Shown here: positions 5,216 to 5,596 of the stretch, piece by piece
How the letters are laid out: every line of letters begins with the position of its first letter
How positions within the stretch are numbered: position 1 is the first letter of the stretch
From: Dehalococcoidales bacterium
GTDB taxonomy: Bacteria; Chloroflexota; Dehalococcoidia; Dehalococcoidales; UBA5627
NCBI GenBank assembly: GCA_012719115.1
Contig: JAAYAZ010000112.1
Coordinates: 1-5,596, forward strand
DNA length: 5,596 nt
Direction: 5' to 3'
Notes under the pieces: generated by a model
What the model was told of the DNA's origin: nothing
Seen by the model: the letters and a program-made list of their open reading frames with translations, nothing else
Database searches by the model: none
Translations under genes and position numbers: made by a program

Positions 5216-5235
5216 GTTTTCACCGGTTTGAAAAC
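5216..5235. promoter_or_regulatory. Inverted repeat, probable operator in the divergent region
   Basis: GTTTTCA-CCGGTT-TGAAAAC has perfect 7-base arms around a 6-base centre, the size of a dimeric repressor site. It overlaps the predicted -35 box (5228-5233) of the plus-strand transporter gene, so bound protein should block that promoter. No regulator gene is in the window. Confidence 0.5.
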
Positions 5236-5256
5236 AGCAAATAATTTCCTTATAAC
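5228..5256 (+). promoter_or_regulatory. Promoter of the MMPL-type transporter gene
   Basis: TTGAAA (5228-5233), a 17-base spacer and TATAAC (5251-5256) each match consensus at five of six positions. Transcription would start near 5263, about 15 bases before ATG 5278, with no Shine-Dalgarno. A second candidate is TTTACT (5179-5184), 17 bases, TATAAT (5202-5207), which would start just before the 5216-5235 inverted repeat. Confidence 0.5.
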
Positions 5257-5277
5257 GAACAATTATAACTATTTATT

Positions 5278-5596
5278 ATGACTAGATACGCAAGTTACGG
5301 CAGAACTGTTTATCACTGGCTGGGAGATTTCCTTAAAACCCATCCGCAGGGTTTTTTGATATCTATTTTAGTCATTACTGCGCTATTCCTGTTTCCTCTA
5401 TTTCTGATGCAGCCTACGGAAACAGCCAGCGATAACCCGACCGACAATAATACCGTTATCTGGTATGAAGAAGTGAAGGAAACCTTCCCCAGCGATATAT
5501 ATTCGCTCATATTCATTTTTGAATCCGAAAACGGCGATATGCTGACACAGGAAAGCCTCTATGCGCTTTGGCAAGCAGAAGAAGACTTAAGAAACA
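5278..5596 (+). CDS. MMPL/RND-family membrane transporter, N-terminal part (cut by window edge)
   Basis: From ATG 5278 the plus strand is open for 106 codons to the right edge. Residues 1-24 are a short cytoplasmic tail with basic and aromatic residues (RTVYHWLGDFLKTHP). Residues 25-44 form one membrane segment (ISILVITALFLFPLFLM). An extracytoplasmic stretch follows with ETFPSDIYSLIFIFESENGD, then LTQESLYALWQAEEDL. A first TM helix followed by a 'FP...v.E...gD.lt.esL..l...e..L' segment is how MMPL/HAE3-type RND transporters begin; these move lipids or hydrophobic compounds and usually exceed 700 residues. The in-frame stop at 5266-5268 makes ATG 5278 the first available ATG; no Shine-Dalgarno precedes it. 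The gene is divergent from iorA across 196 bp. Only the first part is visible, so the family call is moderate and the cargo unknown. Confidence 0.65.
   Translation, partial: MTRYASYGRTVYHWLGDFLKTHPQGFLISILVITALFLFPLFLMQPTETASDNPTDNNTVIWYEEVKETFPSDIYSLIFIFESENGDMLTQESLYALWQAEEDLRN

Noticed and set aside
5313..5516. Minus-strand 67-codon ORF opposite the MMPL gene start
   Set aside because: The plus-strand frame gives a recognisable transmembrane transporter N-terminus; the minus frame is its shadow.

Overview
The window looks like a piece of chromosome from an anaerobic bacterium. The strongest evidence is a ferredoxin-dependent 2-oxoacid oxidoreductase (IorA/IorB), an oxygen-sensitive enzyme typical of anaerobes that ferment amino acids. 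Other clues are a TRAP-type solute-binding protein with a Tat-like N-terminus, an ATC-hydrolase-like/DUF6125 protein, and a gene gap filled with short imperfect inverted repeats of the CGTAGGG...CCCTACG and TGTCATGCTG... types. From memory, this combination recalls Dehalococcoidia-like Chloroflexota genomes, but no rRNA or marker gene is present, so the placement is tentative.

Layout, left to right. Positions 1-1124 (minus) hold a nearly complete TRAP transporter substrate-binding protein whose C-terminus runs off the left edge. It is preceded by a 26-codon leader ORF (1121-1201, minus) that has a near-perfect Shine-Dalgarno and overlaps the transporter gene by ATGA. A good sigma70-type promoter and a 12-bp perfect palindrome lie just upstream. 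Next is a stand-alone gene (1348-1845, minus) for a DUF6125/ATC-hydrolase-like protein with its own promoter. Positions 1896-2224 contain no gene, but hold at least three inverted-repeat or hairpin elements. Positions 2225-5081 (minus) are a tight three-gene operon, iorA-iorB-PaaI-family thioesterase, with an 8-nt overlap and then a 15-nt gap. A 196-bp divergent control region follows. At 5278 a plus-strand gene starts, encoding the N-terminus of an MMPL/RND-type membrane transporter that runs off the right edge. Both edge genes lack one end in the window, so scans for closed ORFs miss them.

How the genes may work together. IorAB oxidatively decarboxylates aryl pyruvates (transaminated Trp, Phe, Tyr) to arylacetyl-CoA and reduces ferredoxin. 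The co-transcribed hotdog thioesterase could release free arylacetate and CoA. The TRAP system could take up an organic acid, and the divergent MMPL protein could export a product or a lipid. The first link (IorAB plus thioesterase) is supported by operon structure; the transporter links rest on proximity alone.

Translation signals differ within the window. The first genes of transcripts (iorA, the DUF6125 gene, the MMPL gene) have very short predicted leaders and no clear Shine-Dalgarno. The operon-internal genes and the leader ORF/SBP pair have clear ones. I see no tRNA, rRNA, CRISPR, transposase or convincing intrinsic terminator.
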